Shown here: positions 1 through 11,428 of the stretch, in pieces
How positions within the stretch are numbered: the stretch's first letter is position 1
Layout of the letters: each line of letters begins with the position of its first letter
Origin: Rhizophagus irregularis
Taxonomy: Eukaryota; Glomeromycota; Glomeromycetes; Glomerales; Glomeraceae
Assembly (NCBI RefSeq): GCF_026210795.1
Contig: NC_089430.1
Coordinates: 4,650,001 to 4,714,000 of the forward strand
Reading direction: 5' to 3'
DNA: 64,000 nt
Translations under genes and position numbers: made by a program
The notes under the pieces: generated by a model
Databases searched by the model: none
Told to the model about the DNA's origin: nothing
What the model saw: the letters and a program-made list of their open reading frames with translations, nothing else

Positions 1-146
1 ATATGTGACCTTGAATAGATATTGTTCATTATCAAAATACATTAATTCGAGATCCGGCTATAAATCAGTGAAAAAAAAATGGGGCGAAATTTTGTAAATC
101 ATTAATGAAATTTATTTAATTGGTATTTTTGTGGGTAAGGTATCAG

Positions 147-520
147 GACCCCGAGCTATATATATAGAGAGAGGTAAGGTGCAGCCAAAAAAAATTACTA
201 TTAGCTCTACGCATTTTTTCAGGGCCGGAATTATTATAATGCCAGTCAGCGTCTAAAAAAAGGAAATAAATTCCGGCCGGCATTATCTATAAAAAGAAAG
301 ATCTACATGATTATTTTGGTCAATTCTACACAAACTCTTACCCTACCTTTTATGGAGGTTCCTTAATGTACATTGAAGGTGTGCGATATTAACGTACAAA
401 CTGGCCGGAATTAACGTTAACGCTATCACGTGAAAGTGCATAACTCCGCCAGTTTGTACGTTAAAATTGTACATCCCACTGTACGTTAAGGACGCCCCTT
501 TTTATGTATATCTCGGGGTC
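147..520. repeat. Nested inverted-repeat element, foldback/MITE-like
   Basis: The outer arms GACCCCGAG (147-155) and CTCGGGGTC (512-520) are complementary. Inside lies a perfect 17-bp pair at 389-405 and 448-464 (GCCAGTTTGTACGTTA read inward), and its flanks at 361-371 and 481-491 pair with one mismatch. GCCGGAATT and AATTCCGGC also face each other near 226-280. The middle carries the palindrome TCACGTGA (426-433). No coding frame is seen. The layout suggests a non-autonomous DNA transposon or foldback element, but I could not define a target-site duplication. Confidence 0.5.
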
Positions 521-1421
521 ACTGCATCCAAATGAAAATGTTACGCAGTATTTTATGGCAGAAAAACCACAGCTTTCGAATGCATTATTAATTTCTCTTC
601 CGATAAAAATTAAAAAATGACTTGTCTTTGTGCCTTACTATTTACGAATTTTTAACTGATCGATATCCGGATCACGAATTAAAATATATTTCACTTTGTT
701 GATTTTAATGATTTTAGCGAATGACTGCCATACTCTCTTATGTAATCCTTTATAATCGTATAATCCTGCTTTTCATTATCTTTTTCGCTCAGATTTTTAA
801 CCGCCTGCCAACTATATATTTTCTTTATATTACTAAATGAAATATTTGCGTCAAACATTCTAAAGAAATATAAACGTCCATTTTTCGTTATCGTTATATT
901 AGATCCACCCTTTATGAAAACTGATTCCATATCTTTTGTTAAGCGGATTTTGGTCTGGACAGTTTTTATATTTATAGTTTCGTTTGATCGTTAAACGTTC
1001 CACATAGCCCACTTGTTTCATCGTTTCGTATTCTCCTCATCTTTCCAACGAACTAGTATTCTTGACCGAATCGTCCAACACCATGTAAACTAATCTTATA
1101 TTTTGTTTCAAGACTTAGAAATTAGTATAAAAGCTTTAGAATTACACAAAAGGATTAGATGCACAACAGATAATTTTTCTTTATTTTAAATATGAATAAA
1201 TGAAATCGTTTTGATATACATATATATATATATATCAATTTACATTATTTGGTAAAATAATACAAAAAATAGAAAAAAATATAATAAATAAATAATGTGA
1301 ATTCTAAATAAAAATTTGTGTGGTTATATCGTTGACTCTAGCCAAATTACGTTAACTTCGACCGGAATTAAAATCATACGAAGTCGCAATTACAACTTTC
1401 AATATGTCAAATAAGACAAGT
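521..1421. other. Intergenic; one weak 79-codon frame, AT microsatellite
   Basis: The only open frame of note runs on the minus strand from 930 to 691 (79 codons, starting MESVFIKGG). It has no recognisable domain, no paralogue in the window and no clear splice partners, so I do not call it a gene. A TATATA run lies near 1215-1236. The rest is AT-rich DNA downstream of the ion-channel-like gene. Confidence 0.4.
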
Positions 1422-4400
1422 CTAATTATGTTGGATCTTGAGTTTGTTTAACAAATCTTGCTTCATCTCCGGAAACTCATTAGTATTCCATTTGCCCTCA
1501 CTAATTAATTCTTTAATTAATTCTTGAGCTTCACCAAGTTCTACATCAAAATATCTGAAAATTTGATTCAGTAAAAAAATTAAGTAAATTTATTTAAACA
1601 TATAAATAAATGAATATACATACAATACTTCAGGAAACCATTTTTGAAAACGTCTCTGATGTGGTAACATGTAAAATAACTCAATTTCGGACATAGCCTA
1701 CAAGAAATTGTTAAATAATTTAGTAATTATAACAATTCATGAATTCCAATATTATGCTAAATAATGGTATTATACCTTCGCTTTCATTTTATACACTACG
1801 CCTAGAATGTCATCATCATTCACCTCACCGTACAATGTGATAAACACATTAATAATATATATGATCATTGCGAACATGAATAAAACCATCAATATTACAA
1901 GCTCCGGATTATCAACAAATGACCAATTGGAAAATGAACTTGTGTCACCTAATAATTAGATAAATTAACTATCGTTGAATACTTTTTTTAAATGAAAAAA
2001 TAAATATAAATATACAGTACCTGTGAGTAATAAAATCGTTGCAAAAAATGAAGTAAAGATGTTTGTAAACATGTTTGTGTTCTCATCAGGTTTTTGTATA
2101 ATAAATAAATTATTATTTAAAACGTCAGTAGTTTCATTTTCATATACTTGATAAGTAGGGATCAAATTCCAAGGATTATTAGGGTCATCATTGACTATAC
2201 GTTTGTCTAAAGAATAACTCAAGTTTGGTGATAATAGAATATAAAATGCCAATGCAAAGCTCGATAAAATCATCAGAACGAAGTATATAAAGAAAAATAA
2301 TAGTTTTTTCACGACTCTAACAACTACTATATAATATTTAGCATAGAAATTAAATATCTTTAAAAATGTGACTGTTTTAATAAATAAAAATAGACATAAA
2401 AAAGAAGTAATTGAAGTTGTAACTCTGGTTTCACTTGTTCGAAATAAAAAAGCAGAAATGAAAACCGTAATTGAATACAAAGATACATCTGTAATGTTTA
2501 AGTATAAGCAATTAATAGTATTCTTTGTTATATATTCTTGAATGATATGAAATAGTTTAAATTTTTATACCAAATAAAAGTCCAGAAATAAGCCAAATTT
2601 CGTTGAGTTTATAATTTTGAAGTTTAAAATTATTAAAGCTGTAAATAAGCTGGCGAAGTTTTAAAGTCAGATAAAAAGATCCAAATATAATTGAACCCAA
2701 CAAAAAAGTTTTTCGATCATCTTCATCTCCATAGATAAAAGCAAAGGCAAAATACACAGCTAAAATTGCATGGATTAACATTATATGAAAATAAAGAAGT
2801 CTACAGGACCTCCATTTAAACCGAAATATTGCTCGTCCACTTCTTGTTTTATAAATATCTTTGCTTAATGTTTCAACAAATGGACTAGGTTGAGGTAGAA
2901 GAAAATCACTCCACCATTTATAATCTTGTGGATAATTAAAGAACTTAATAAAAGGAACCATAAAGGTAATTTTTTGTATATCTGATATGTCTTCTGAAGA
3001 ATTTCTGCAATATTTATGGAGTTTTTTATACAATTTACGCAATAGATAACCATAATTTGTCCATAAAATAGATCCAGTTAGATTAAAAATATGAGGAGGA
3101 TTTGCATTATTAAGACTTATACTACTTATACTGTAAGAAGTATCATCTATAATCAGATCTGTTTCTAATGAATATCTTTCAATATATCTTGGAAAATGCC
3201 TTTTCAGCAATGGCATATTAGATGTAATAATGCTCAAAAATATTCTGTTATTCCTTAAATCCTGTTTAAAATAATTCATACAATTTTTATAGATATGCTC
3301 TATTAATTCTAAATTATTTACTTCGATTGCAAATTTTAATAATTCAACACCATATTTCAAAAGGCTCAACTTATTATTTGCTAAATTTAAAGCCCATCCA
3401 TTTAATTTAAAACTATTAACACTTGGTAAAGGTAAAGTAATTTTTGAAAATATATTTTCATAATCTTGTGATAACAAATCCATATGATAAAAATAGTTTA
3501 AAGAAATATTACACTCGTTAAAATAATAAATAAAAAGGCCAATATTCGTTAATATAACAATAACGTTGTTATCAATTAATCTGATTCCAAGTAAACATCC
3601 TTTTCCAAAATTATGCTTTTCAATTCTTTTGCAAATTGAACTCCATTTGCTGATATCATCATTTCTTTTAAAAACTTGCAATACAATTTTAACGTCATTA
3701 ATTTTTATTTTCCACTTAATTGTATTATAAATTAATTCATCTTCATATTTCTTTGGATATTCACTTGGTGATACATCATCCATAACTTTCTTGACTTCTC
3801 GAAATAATGCGCACAATATATTTTTGTATGGATTAAATAAAAGAATTTTCAAATATTTGAGCATATCCTTGATTTCAACAACGACATCACGTTCATCAGA
3901 ATTTAAATACATATTCCAACATTCAATAATTGTTTCATCATTTTCATGACACAATTTATCCCAATTTTCTAACAATAATTTTTCTTCAAATTTAATCTTA
4001 AGAAAATCATCATCTAGAATTCCAAATGCGTATTTAGTTGTAATTTGAATATTATTTGAAAGAATTGCAGGTCGATATTCTTTTGATAAATGATGATTCA
4101 CATTTGAACCGTCTAAGCAAACTTTCCAATAATATTTCATGATAGAATTCCAAATTTCACTACTACGATCGAATAAAGTAAGTAGTAAAGGATACAACGT
4201 CAAATCGATATCTTTCATAATATCGTATAAAGAAATATCTAATAAAAAAAGTAAATAATTAAGTACCGATAATAATGCATTAAAACAAATTAAAATATAA
4301 TATATACCATCATTTATATCCAAAGTAGCAATAGGAATTTCCAATTCAATTGAATAAATAATAATTTTATCTTTTAAGTCCTTTTTATCATTGAATTTTT

Positions 4401-5260
4401 CATCCTCAAAATTTTCATCGTCCATTTTTTCATACTTGATACTTAAACAAATAAACCTTTCATTGCTAGAAATTCTGATATCCCTTTTCTCAATCTATTG
4501 ATTTGTTAAATAAAAATTAATTATAATATAGAAAAATATTTTTCAATGGAATAATTTGACGCATTTTATTACCTCTTCATCATCCTCGTCGGCAAATATT
4601 CTTATATTTTTTTTAGTGACTATATCCCATTCATAAATACAATTTCTTAAAAGTAAATAAAGCTTATTGTATTTTGATATGTTAATTATTTCGTAATCTT
4701 GGGGTATCTCATAAATTTGTTTACACATCCATTTGTTATTTTTAGTTTTTGTAGAATAAATCCGAAGAATTTTTTGATTCGACACTTTGTTACACATAAT
4801 AAATTCACCTTTTACATTGAAAGTACAATGGTTCTCATAAATACTTTCGTCGTCATATAGTTTAATCTCTTTTGTATTATTATTCATATCGATTATTCCT
4901 AATAAAATAATTAAATTTTTATGATATAAATAATAAATATGTGATTCAACAAATTATTATTCATTTTTACTTACTAGGTTTATTATTACATATATAAACA
5001 AGATTTTTATCATCAGAAACACATATTTTGTCCAGATTATTGACCTCATCAACTGTATAACGCTTTTCCCTATTTGTTTTATTTGTTTCATATATATTCC
5101 AACCGATAATTGATTTATCTTCTTGATTATAAATAACAAGGTATTCTTCATTAGGAGATACTTCTATCTTCGTAATAGGTTTACCATTATCGATATTGAC
5201 TTTAGTTTCATCGGTAATATTATCATCGATTTCTTTGATTTCTATGGAGAGGTCACTCAT
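1422..5260 (-). CDS. Ion-transport-domain membrane protein, WD40-like N-terminus, copy A
   Basis: Eight exons (5260-4975, 4898-4573, 4494-4308, 4238-2571, 2488-2021, 1948-1776, 1697-1624, 1554-1422) join in frame to about 1104 residues. I fixed the junctions by GT..AG ends and by matching the paralogue at 28830-33025, whose intron positions and phases agree. The first 200 or so residues carry WD40-like strands (SPNEEYLVIYN, SIIGWN). The C-terminal third has several hydrophobic segments, then a TRP/polycystin-like unit: an S5-like helix around residues 860-890, a pore-like LLLTGD split by an intron, and an S6-like helix (LVILMVLFMFAMIIYIINV). A charged cytosolic tail follows (LFYMLPHQRR, FPEMKQDLLNKL). 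A cation channel is the likely role by family; ion and gating are unknown. Compared with copy B it lacks about 50 residues that hold one hydrophobic segment just before the membrane region. Confidence 0.8.
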
Positions 5261-6870
5261 TATAGGAATTAGGAAATTTTTTTCAAAAAAATTTACCTCG
5301 TAAAAGAAAATTACCATCTAATATATATTTTAATTATATTTAGTATACAGTATATATTACCTTTAAAGGATGCGGGATACATTTTGCATCTGATATTCTT
5401 ATTTTGGTTAATTGCAATAAGATTATCAGATCTCTAAACTTTATTTTTAGACTTATTGACATACGTTCGGATTAAAGATACTATCTTGAAATCAGAAATT
5501 TCACAAACAATTTTATGCATAAAGGCTGTTGTGTTTTATTATTCGCATATTGCATTTTCATAATTGCTTGAACAATCTTTATGTATATATTGTTGAGCCC
5601 ATATCAAAAAAAGGCAAAAGAAAATAAAAAGTAATCTTATTTAATTATTCTAAGTAAAATGTAAAATTATGAACAAAAATTGACAGTACTAGTATATAAA
5701 AGTCCGCTAATGAAAACGACTTACTAGCATGTAGATTCTTCCTTTTTATGAGTGCCGATCTCTTGTTCCTTATTATCTTTGTTTAGCCATTAGTTCTAGA
5801 TTTATTAAGATTCATTTTACAAAACGCCAGGTGAAATAAAGTTTATTTGTCGTATTTTTTTGTTATCTTGATTGGCATGTATTAGTTGTAACAAGGATGA
5901 TACAATAAAAGAATTTCAGATCACCTTACCGGATTCCGGAAGTGACCTACACGTTTTCTATAGTCAGTAGGATGGAAAAACGAATATGATTATCAATCAG
6001 CTAATATACTTTCATCTGATTAACTTCTTTTGTATGAATCTCTAAAACAACCGAAACATGATTAGATTGAAAGAACTTGATAATAAGTAATTGATGACGT
6101 AGAATATCATAATTTTTATTGTCCTAACAGCTAACGAATTCATTTAATCATTGTAATATGATGTGGGATTAATTGAGCTCTATATTACGTAATATCAGTA
6201 GAGAATATAATGTTTTGAGTTCTAAAAGAATAGAAATGCGTCTCGCGGAAAATAAAATTGGTGCGGTATTCTTCGACAAAGAAATTTGTGCTAATTACAT
6301 AATAGGTGGTTTGGAGTCGAGAATTTTTCACAATTATTAAGAATGTTTGATATAATTCTCATGATATTTAGAGATGATAAATTGGCAAATTAACGAAAAA
6401 CTTTGTTCGTGCTAAATAAATCACGTGATCGGTTTTTTTGGTTTTATGTTTCCCTTATTAAATACCTATTATACCACCAATTCAGTTGTAGCCCAAATTT
6501 GACCCATGTTCCAAATCAGATTTAAATCTTTTAATGCTTTAATCAACTTTTCTAAGACTGGTTAGTGGTTGTCCCGAGTCGGATACGGTTCGTCGCTACA
6601 ACAGATGTAAAAAAATTAGAACAAACATTACAAACATTACAAGTAAAATCAAATTTATTAAACTTTACCTTTTTCATTAATTTTAATTGATGAATAATGG
6701 GAATAAATAATACATAATTAAACGTTAATGAAATTACACATAAAGGTTCATTTTTTTTGATCAAAATTATTACACGATATTTGTTACAACGATTTGATTC
6801 CGAATGCATAATAATAGAAAGCTGCTTTGTATACAACAAATTCATTTTAACTTATTCATAAAATAAAGAT
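5261..6870. other. Intergenic, no gene supported
   Basis: AT-rich sequence between the first ion-channel-like gene and the kinase relics. A 97-codon minus-strand frame at 6552-6845 has no domain and a biased composition, so I leave it out. A TCACGTGA palindrome sits at 6421-6428. Confidence 0.5.
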
Positions 6871-8194
6871 TTTAGCGTATGATGAATGTAATCGTCAAAA
6901 TACTGTATTTAATTGGGGTAACACATGCAATGCAAAACGTTTTCAACAAATTTCAAAAATCTGGACTAGTGGTAATAATGATATTGATAAATTCATTCAA
7001 GATACTCAGTTATAAGCAAACATTGGTTATAAAGAATGGATACCTTATGATAGATTTTATAATATTAAATATATCTCAAAAGGAGGGTTTAGTAAAGTGT
7101 ATAAGGCAAATTGGATTGATGGATGTATACGGTATTGGAAAAATCAAAATTGGGAAAGACAAGGTCAAAATATGTTCGTTGCTCTGAAAAGTCCAAATAA
7201 TTCAAAAAATGTTACATCAGAATTTATGAATGAGGTATGACTAATTTATTATTTAAATTTTCTCATATATATTTGTGTATATACTGTGTATATATTTGTA
7301 CATATAATCTCATGTTAGATCGCACTACATTACAAAGTAGATGATATATTAACTAATATTATTAGATTTTACGGAATAACGCAGGATCCAGAAACAAAAA
7401 ATTATATGATGGTTCTGGATTATGCGGATAATGGAAGTTTACGAAATTACTTGGACACTAATTATAATAAATTAAGTTGGAGAGATAGGGTTGAATGTTT
7501 ACGTTTTATTGCATTAGGACTTGGATATATTCATAAAAATAAATTAATTCATCGAGATTTACATATTGGCAATATATTAACTCGTATGAATAATGTTTTT
7601 ATATCTGATATGGGATTATGCAAACCTGCAGATTACATTACACCAGAAGATACAAAAAATTATGGTGTTTTGCCTTATGTGGCTCCCGAAATTTTACGAG
7701 GACAAGGTTATACTCAAGCTGCGGATATTTATAGTTTTGGTATAATTATGTATGAAGTAATTTCTGGATTACCTCCATATTATGATATAAAACATGATGA
7801 AAACTTAGCAATAAAAATTTGTCAAGGCTTCAGACCAAGGTTTAATATCAAAGTTCCCTTTCTAATTTTATATTTAAAAGATGCTTGGATGCGAATTAAA
7901 CCGACCAACAGTAAGTGAAATTAGTAAAATTATAATCCGATGGTATAGTGAATATTATGAATCCAATGATGATAATCGAACAGAATTAGTTAATAAAGAA
8001 GAACTACTCAATTATAAATTATCAACTAAAAGTATACCTTCAACTAATTTAGCATTATCATATGAAATACATTCAGAAGTTATTTATAGGTAGATTACTT
8101 AATTTTGATAATCTTCCTGAACCAAAAAACTCTTAAAGATTATTACGAACAAAATGATAATATTATAAGCAAGGAATCTTTAGGTATTAATTAA
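6871..8194 (+). pseudogene. Protein kinase-like gene, decayed
   Basis: Two exon-like blocks (about 6877-7232 and 7320-8194) encode a recognisable eukaryotic protein kinase of the tyrosine-kinase-like type. Visible landmarks are the glycine loop ISKGGFSKVYKA, the lysine motif FVALKSP, the catalytic loop HRDLHIGNIL, DMGL in place of DFG, and YVAPEIL. The frame is broken in several places: an in-frame TAA at about 7015, two shifts near 7878-7905 (KRCLDAN and LNRPTVSEISK lie in different frames), and shifts near 8090 and 8135 in the C-terminal tail (LLNFDNLPEPKNS, then YYEQNDNIIS). There is no starting exon: the first block opens at an acceptor-like TTTTAG with YDECNRQNTVFNW, normally an internal part of such kinases. 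A dead copy is the simplest reading. A truncated product from 7406 to about 7880 could still contain most of the C-lobe. Confidence 0.8.
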
Positions 8195-8841
8195 TAATTT
8201 TTAATAATTTTAATTATAAAAATCTTAATGAAATTTATTTAATTAAATAGAGTATTTACAAGTTGATATTTCTCAATTGAAAATTAACGAATAATGGTCG
8301 GTAAATTTTTAATTTATCATTAATATGTTATTTATTCATTCTTAAAAAAATTATTATATTTATTATATTCTATTTTATTTCATTTTTTTTTTAGATAGGA
8401 AAAGGGATAATTTTTTACTTAAAGAGATGAAATTTTATAGTATTATTTTGTTATTTTACTTTACCTAAGAGATAACGTTTATTTAAAGGCATATTTTTTA
8501 TTTTCAATATAATGATATTATTGGTGTTTACGGAATATTTATTATGGCCTAGTATTATCATGAATGATTTCAAAATAATAAAATTAATGGTACAAAGTTT
8601 TATGTAATCATTAAGAAGCAAAAAATCTTATGATTAACCCTGTAAATATAATTCTTTTAATCACAAACCTTAAAAGTCATTTGAGAGAAACTTAAATTTG
8701 CAAGGTCAAAAATATTGTCTAAAATCAAATTTCGTGCTTCATAGATCATGTGATATAATTACCAAACGAAAATCATGTGACAAATTTTTTGTCGCAGTAA
8801 ATTTTAGTTACACGTACTTGTTAAAATCATTTTTTTTTGTA
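8195..8841. other. Intergenic, no gene supported
   Basis: Very AT-rich sequence downstream of the kinase relic. An open frame starting at 8698 is only meaningful in its last 25 codons, which belong to the next relic. Confidence 0.5.
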
Positions 8842-9035
8842 GATGCAAACTTCAATATTTTCAACAATTGGACTAAATTTATTCAGTTATCAGCAAAAGA
8901 TTCTTTTAAGTATTAAAATAGATAACATTTCATGATATTGTTAAAGTCAGAGTTTGGAAAGTATATAAATTATTAGAACAAAACGATATTCGTTGCTATT
9001 GTCTAAAGAGATGCGAGAAAAAAATACATCAAAAA
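8842..9035 (+). pseudogene. Fragment of a kinase N-terminal exon
   Basis: After an acceptor-like TTTTTTTGTAG the sequence reads NFNIFNNWTKFIQLSAKDSF. This resembles the linker that precedes the kinase domain in the relic at 6871-8194 (IWTSGNNDIDKFIQDTQL), with a few residues missing. Stops follow at 8914. A trace of the ATP-lysine region (DIFVAIV) can be read near 8985-9005 in another frame. It is a separate, more decayed copy than the relic upstream. Confidence 0.45.
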
Positions 9036-9062
9036 TAATTCATTTGACGAAAAAATAAAATT

Positions 9063-9420
9063 ACCAGGTCCAGGTGCAGGATGATACACACCCGCACCTA
9101 CCAAAATAGTGGGTTTATCCGATATAAATGGAATCAGTATGTGATCAAGGAATGAGTTCATTGACGTTAATCTTTAGACAAACGTTCCCACAGAGTTGCT
9201 TTTTTGGCTTTTGAGTATGCTTATCTTGGATACATTGTTGTTGCAACACCAATAACTGTGTCGCCAACACGTTTAATTTCTGCGTAACGGCCCGTGTTTG
9301 GAAGGATACAGAAAATTAGCTGTTGGGCTTTGGAATTATTACCAGCCTTCAACCAGGCTTGTTTTCTATATTTCCTTGAGGATTCGCATGTAAGATTGAA
9401 GGATTTCTATTTGAAATATT
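9063..9420 (-). pseudogene. Argonaute fragment, MID/PIWI boundary, decayed
   Basis: Read on the minus strand, pieces in three frames reproduce a run of Argonaute (Ago/Piwi family) motifs in the right order: ANPQGNIEN, AWLKAGNNSKAQQLIF, CILPNTGRYAEIKRVGDT, VIGVAT, CIQDKHTQKPKKQLCGNVCL, KINV, MNSFLDHILIPFISDKPT, ILVGAGVYHPAPG. These are MID-domain and early PIWI-domain signatures. At least three frameshifts break the frame. The first catalytic aspartate of the PIWI tetrad, expected in the GADVTHP-type motif, is glycine here. No 5' PAZ or 3' PIWI remainder was found. It lies reversed between kinase relics, which suggests a transposed or duplicated gene fragment. Confidence 0.8.
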
Positions 9421-9689
9421 TTTGAGAATATAATAATATTAATTGGAAACTTGAATGATTCATTGGAATAATAAAATCAGGAATTTTGGGAGTTTGTTCC
9501 ATCAGGGCCTTAAATTTTGATCCCGAAGGAGTGAGCTATTATTATTCTACCAAAGTGAAAAGGATGAAAAATTATGAAATTATAGAAAAAGAATTATGAA
9601 AAAGTTATGTTAAAAAAAAATACAAGAAATCAAGAAAATCATGAAAATCATGAAAAAAATTGTGAATATTATGAAAATTAAAAAATACA

Positions 9690-10490
9690 TATTCCAAGAA
9701 ACCTGTTGCTCTGAAAGTTTAGATAATTAAAAAATGTTATATGATTGAGGTATAATAAATTTATTATTTGATGAAATTTTTTAATTTTTTTTTTTACTAA
9801 CATTTTATTTTATTTATGGGAAATGTACAGATTACTTCATATCATAAATCAACCTTCAAGAGTTCAAGGTGTTTATTGTGTTTGCGTTATTGAATTTTAT
9901 AGAACAATTCAAGATTCAGATGCAGAAAATTATATGATTTGATCTTGATTTTGTAACGAATGGAAGTTTATGGTACGAAATTAGTTATATGTGAATTAAG
10001 TTGGGGAGTATAACATTACAATTATTACAATTGGACTTGTTCATTAATCTATTAATGTTAGCCAAATAATGATGCTATCAGAAAATATATGCTATATTTT
10101 TCCTAAATTTTATGAGGACTAAAGCTACTTATATTTATAATTGTATATGAAGTGATCTCTGGATTATTTACATATCATGATGTAAGCTACGATAGAAATT
10201 TAGAAATAGAGAATTTTTCAGGAATTAGGTCAATCTGCGCAATTGAACGAACACGAAATTACGATGACGAGAGCTATAATATTATCTCTCGTTATCCACG
10301 AAATGGGAGAAGCAGAAGAGCGAGCAGAGATGGAAGAGTCGGTGGTACTCATTGCGCTTATAATTAAATGATATCGTTAAGTCGACCGACATCAGAAGAA
10401 ATTAAGAAGGTTTTGGGACAAAATTATCCATTTACAAAAAGAAAAACAGAAGCAAAATTAGAAAAGTCAATATTCTTTCTATTAAAATGA
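9690..10490 (+). pseudogene. Protein kinase-like relic, heavily decayed
   Basis: Scattered motifs in order identify a third copy of the same kinase family: PVALKV near 9700, an exon start near 9830 with HIINQPSRVQG, DAENYMI near 9918, YEVISGLFTYHDVSYDRNL at 10147-10205, and LSRPTSEEIKKVLGQNY followed by PFTKRKTEAKLEK near 10377-10455. The catalytic loop is gone, several stops intervene, and an unrelated piece interrupts the region at about 10240-10365. It cannot encode a working kinase. Confidence 0.65.
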
Positions 10491-11428
10491 TATTTCTAAT
10501 TCGAAATTTTTAATTTATTTAAATGGTTTATTAATGCTTTAATTAATATATTATAATTTTTATTTTTATTTTTTTATCTTTTTTTTATTTTAGATCAAAT
10601 AGTAAATTTAAAAGTTAAGAATAAAAATTTCTAATTTCGTAATTGTAAAAATGTAAAGTTTAATTTGATTTTGATTTAATTTATTATTCTACAATATATA
10701 ATAATTCTGATTCTAATTGCAAAACATGATCAAAAGATACAATATAAACAAGTTGTGATTGATGAAAATAATATTTATAAACTCGTTGGAATAATTCGTA
10801 GAGTAATAATATATAATTCCCTTTTTTATAGATCGCACGAAGTCAAAATTTTTAACAATGATGTAACAAATATCATTAGAGCTTGAAACTTTAACAATTG
10901 ATCCTAAAAGATCAATTTATTCATTCTCGTATGATCATACACATCGAGGAGGATGTGAAATATTGGACCAAATATCCAATTTTTCCATGTCCACAATTAG
11001 TTATAATTTGATAATTTGAATATGTAATCAAATAAAAAAAAAGTGATATTATACGATAGTTTATTTATAAATTCTTGATGATACTTAATAAAATCATATG
11101 TCATCAATATTTACATGATTATAAAATAAATTATATACCAAACACATCAAATACCCCAAGAAAACTCTAACATATATTGCAATATATCGTTCCATAAATA
11201 TTTCTTCCCTAATGATATTAATATAATATACAAATAAAGTTTTTCCTTAAATATTTTCTTTGCTTTCAAAAAGTTAATTAAGAATAACAATGAAATACAA
11301 AAAAAAAATGTAAAATCAATCATAAAGATCATAAAGATCATAATTAATAAAATAATTAAAGGGGAGGAAGGAGAATCCACCACTCCCATATAAAATAAAA
11401 TGTTTATAAATTATTAATTTAAAAGATT
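10491..11428. other. Intergenic, no gene supported
   Basis: AT-rich sequence between the kinase relics and the 3' end of the LAMTOR1-like gene. An 80-codon minus-strand frame at 11147-11389 is low-complexity and hydrophobic, and I do not accept it. A stretch at 10730-10880 looks faintly protein-like (YKLVGIIRRVIIYN) but is too short and broken to name. Confidence 0.45.

Noticed and set aside
4239-4307. Read-through of intron 3 in ion-channel copy A as coding
   Set aside because: The stretch is in frame and open, but the paralogue has an intron at the same place and phase, and the GT..AG ends are present.
6552-6845. 97-codon minus-strand frame before the kinase relic
   Set aside because: No domain, no paralogue, AT-rich chance frame.
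10730-10880. Protein-like stretch (YKLVGIIRRVIIYN)
   Set aside because: Too short, no second motif to confirm a family.
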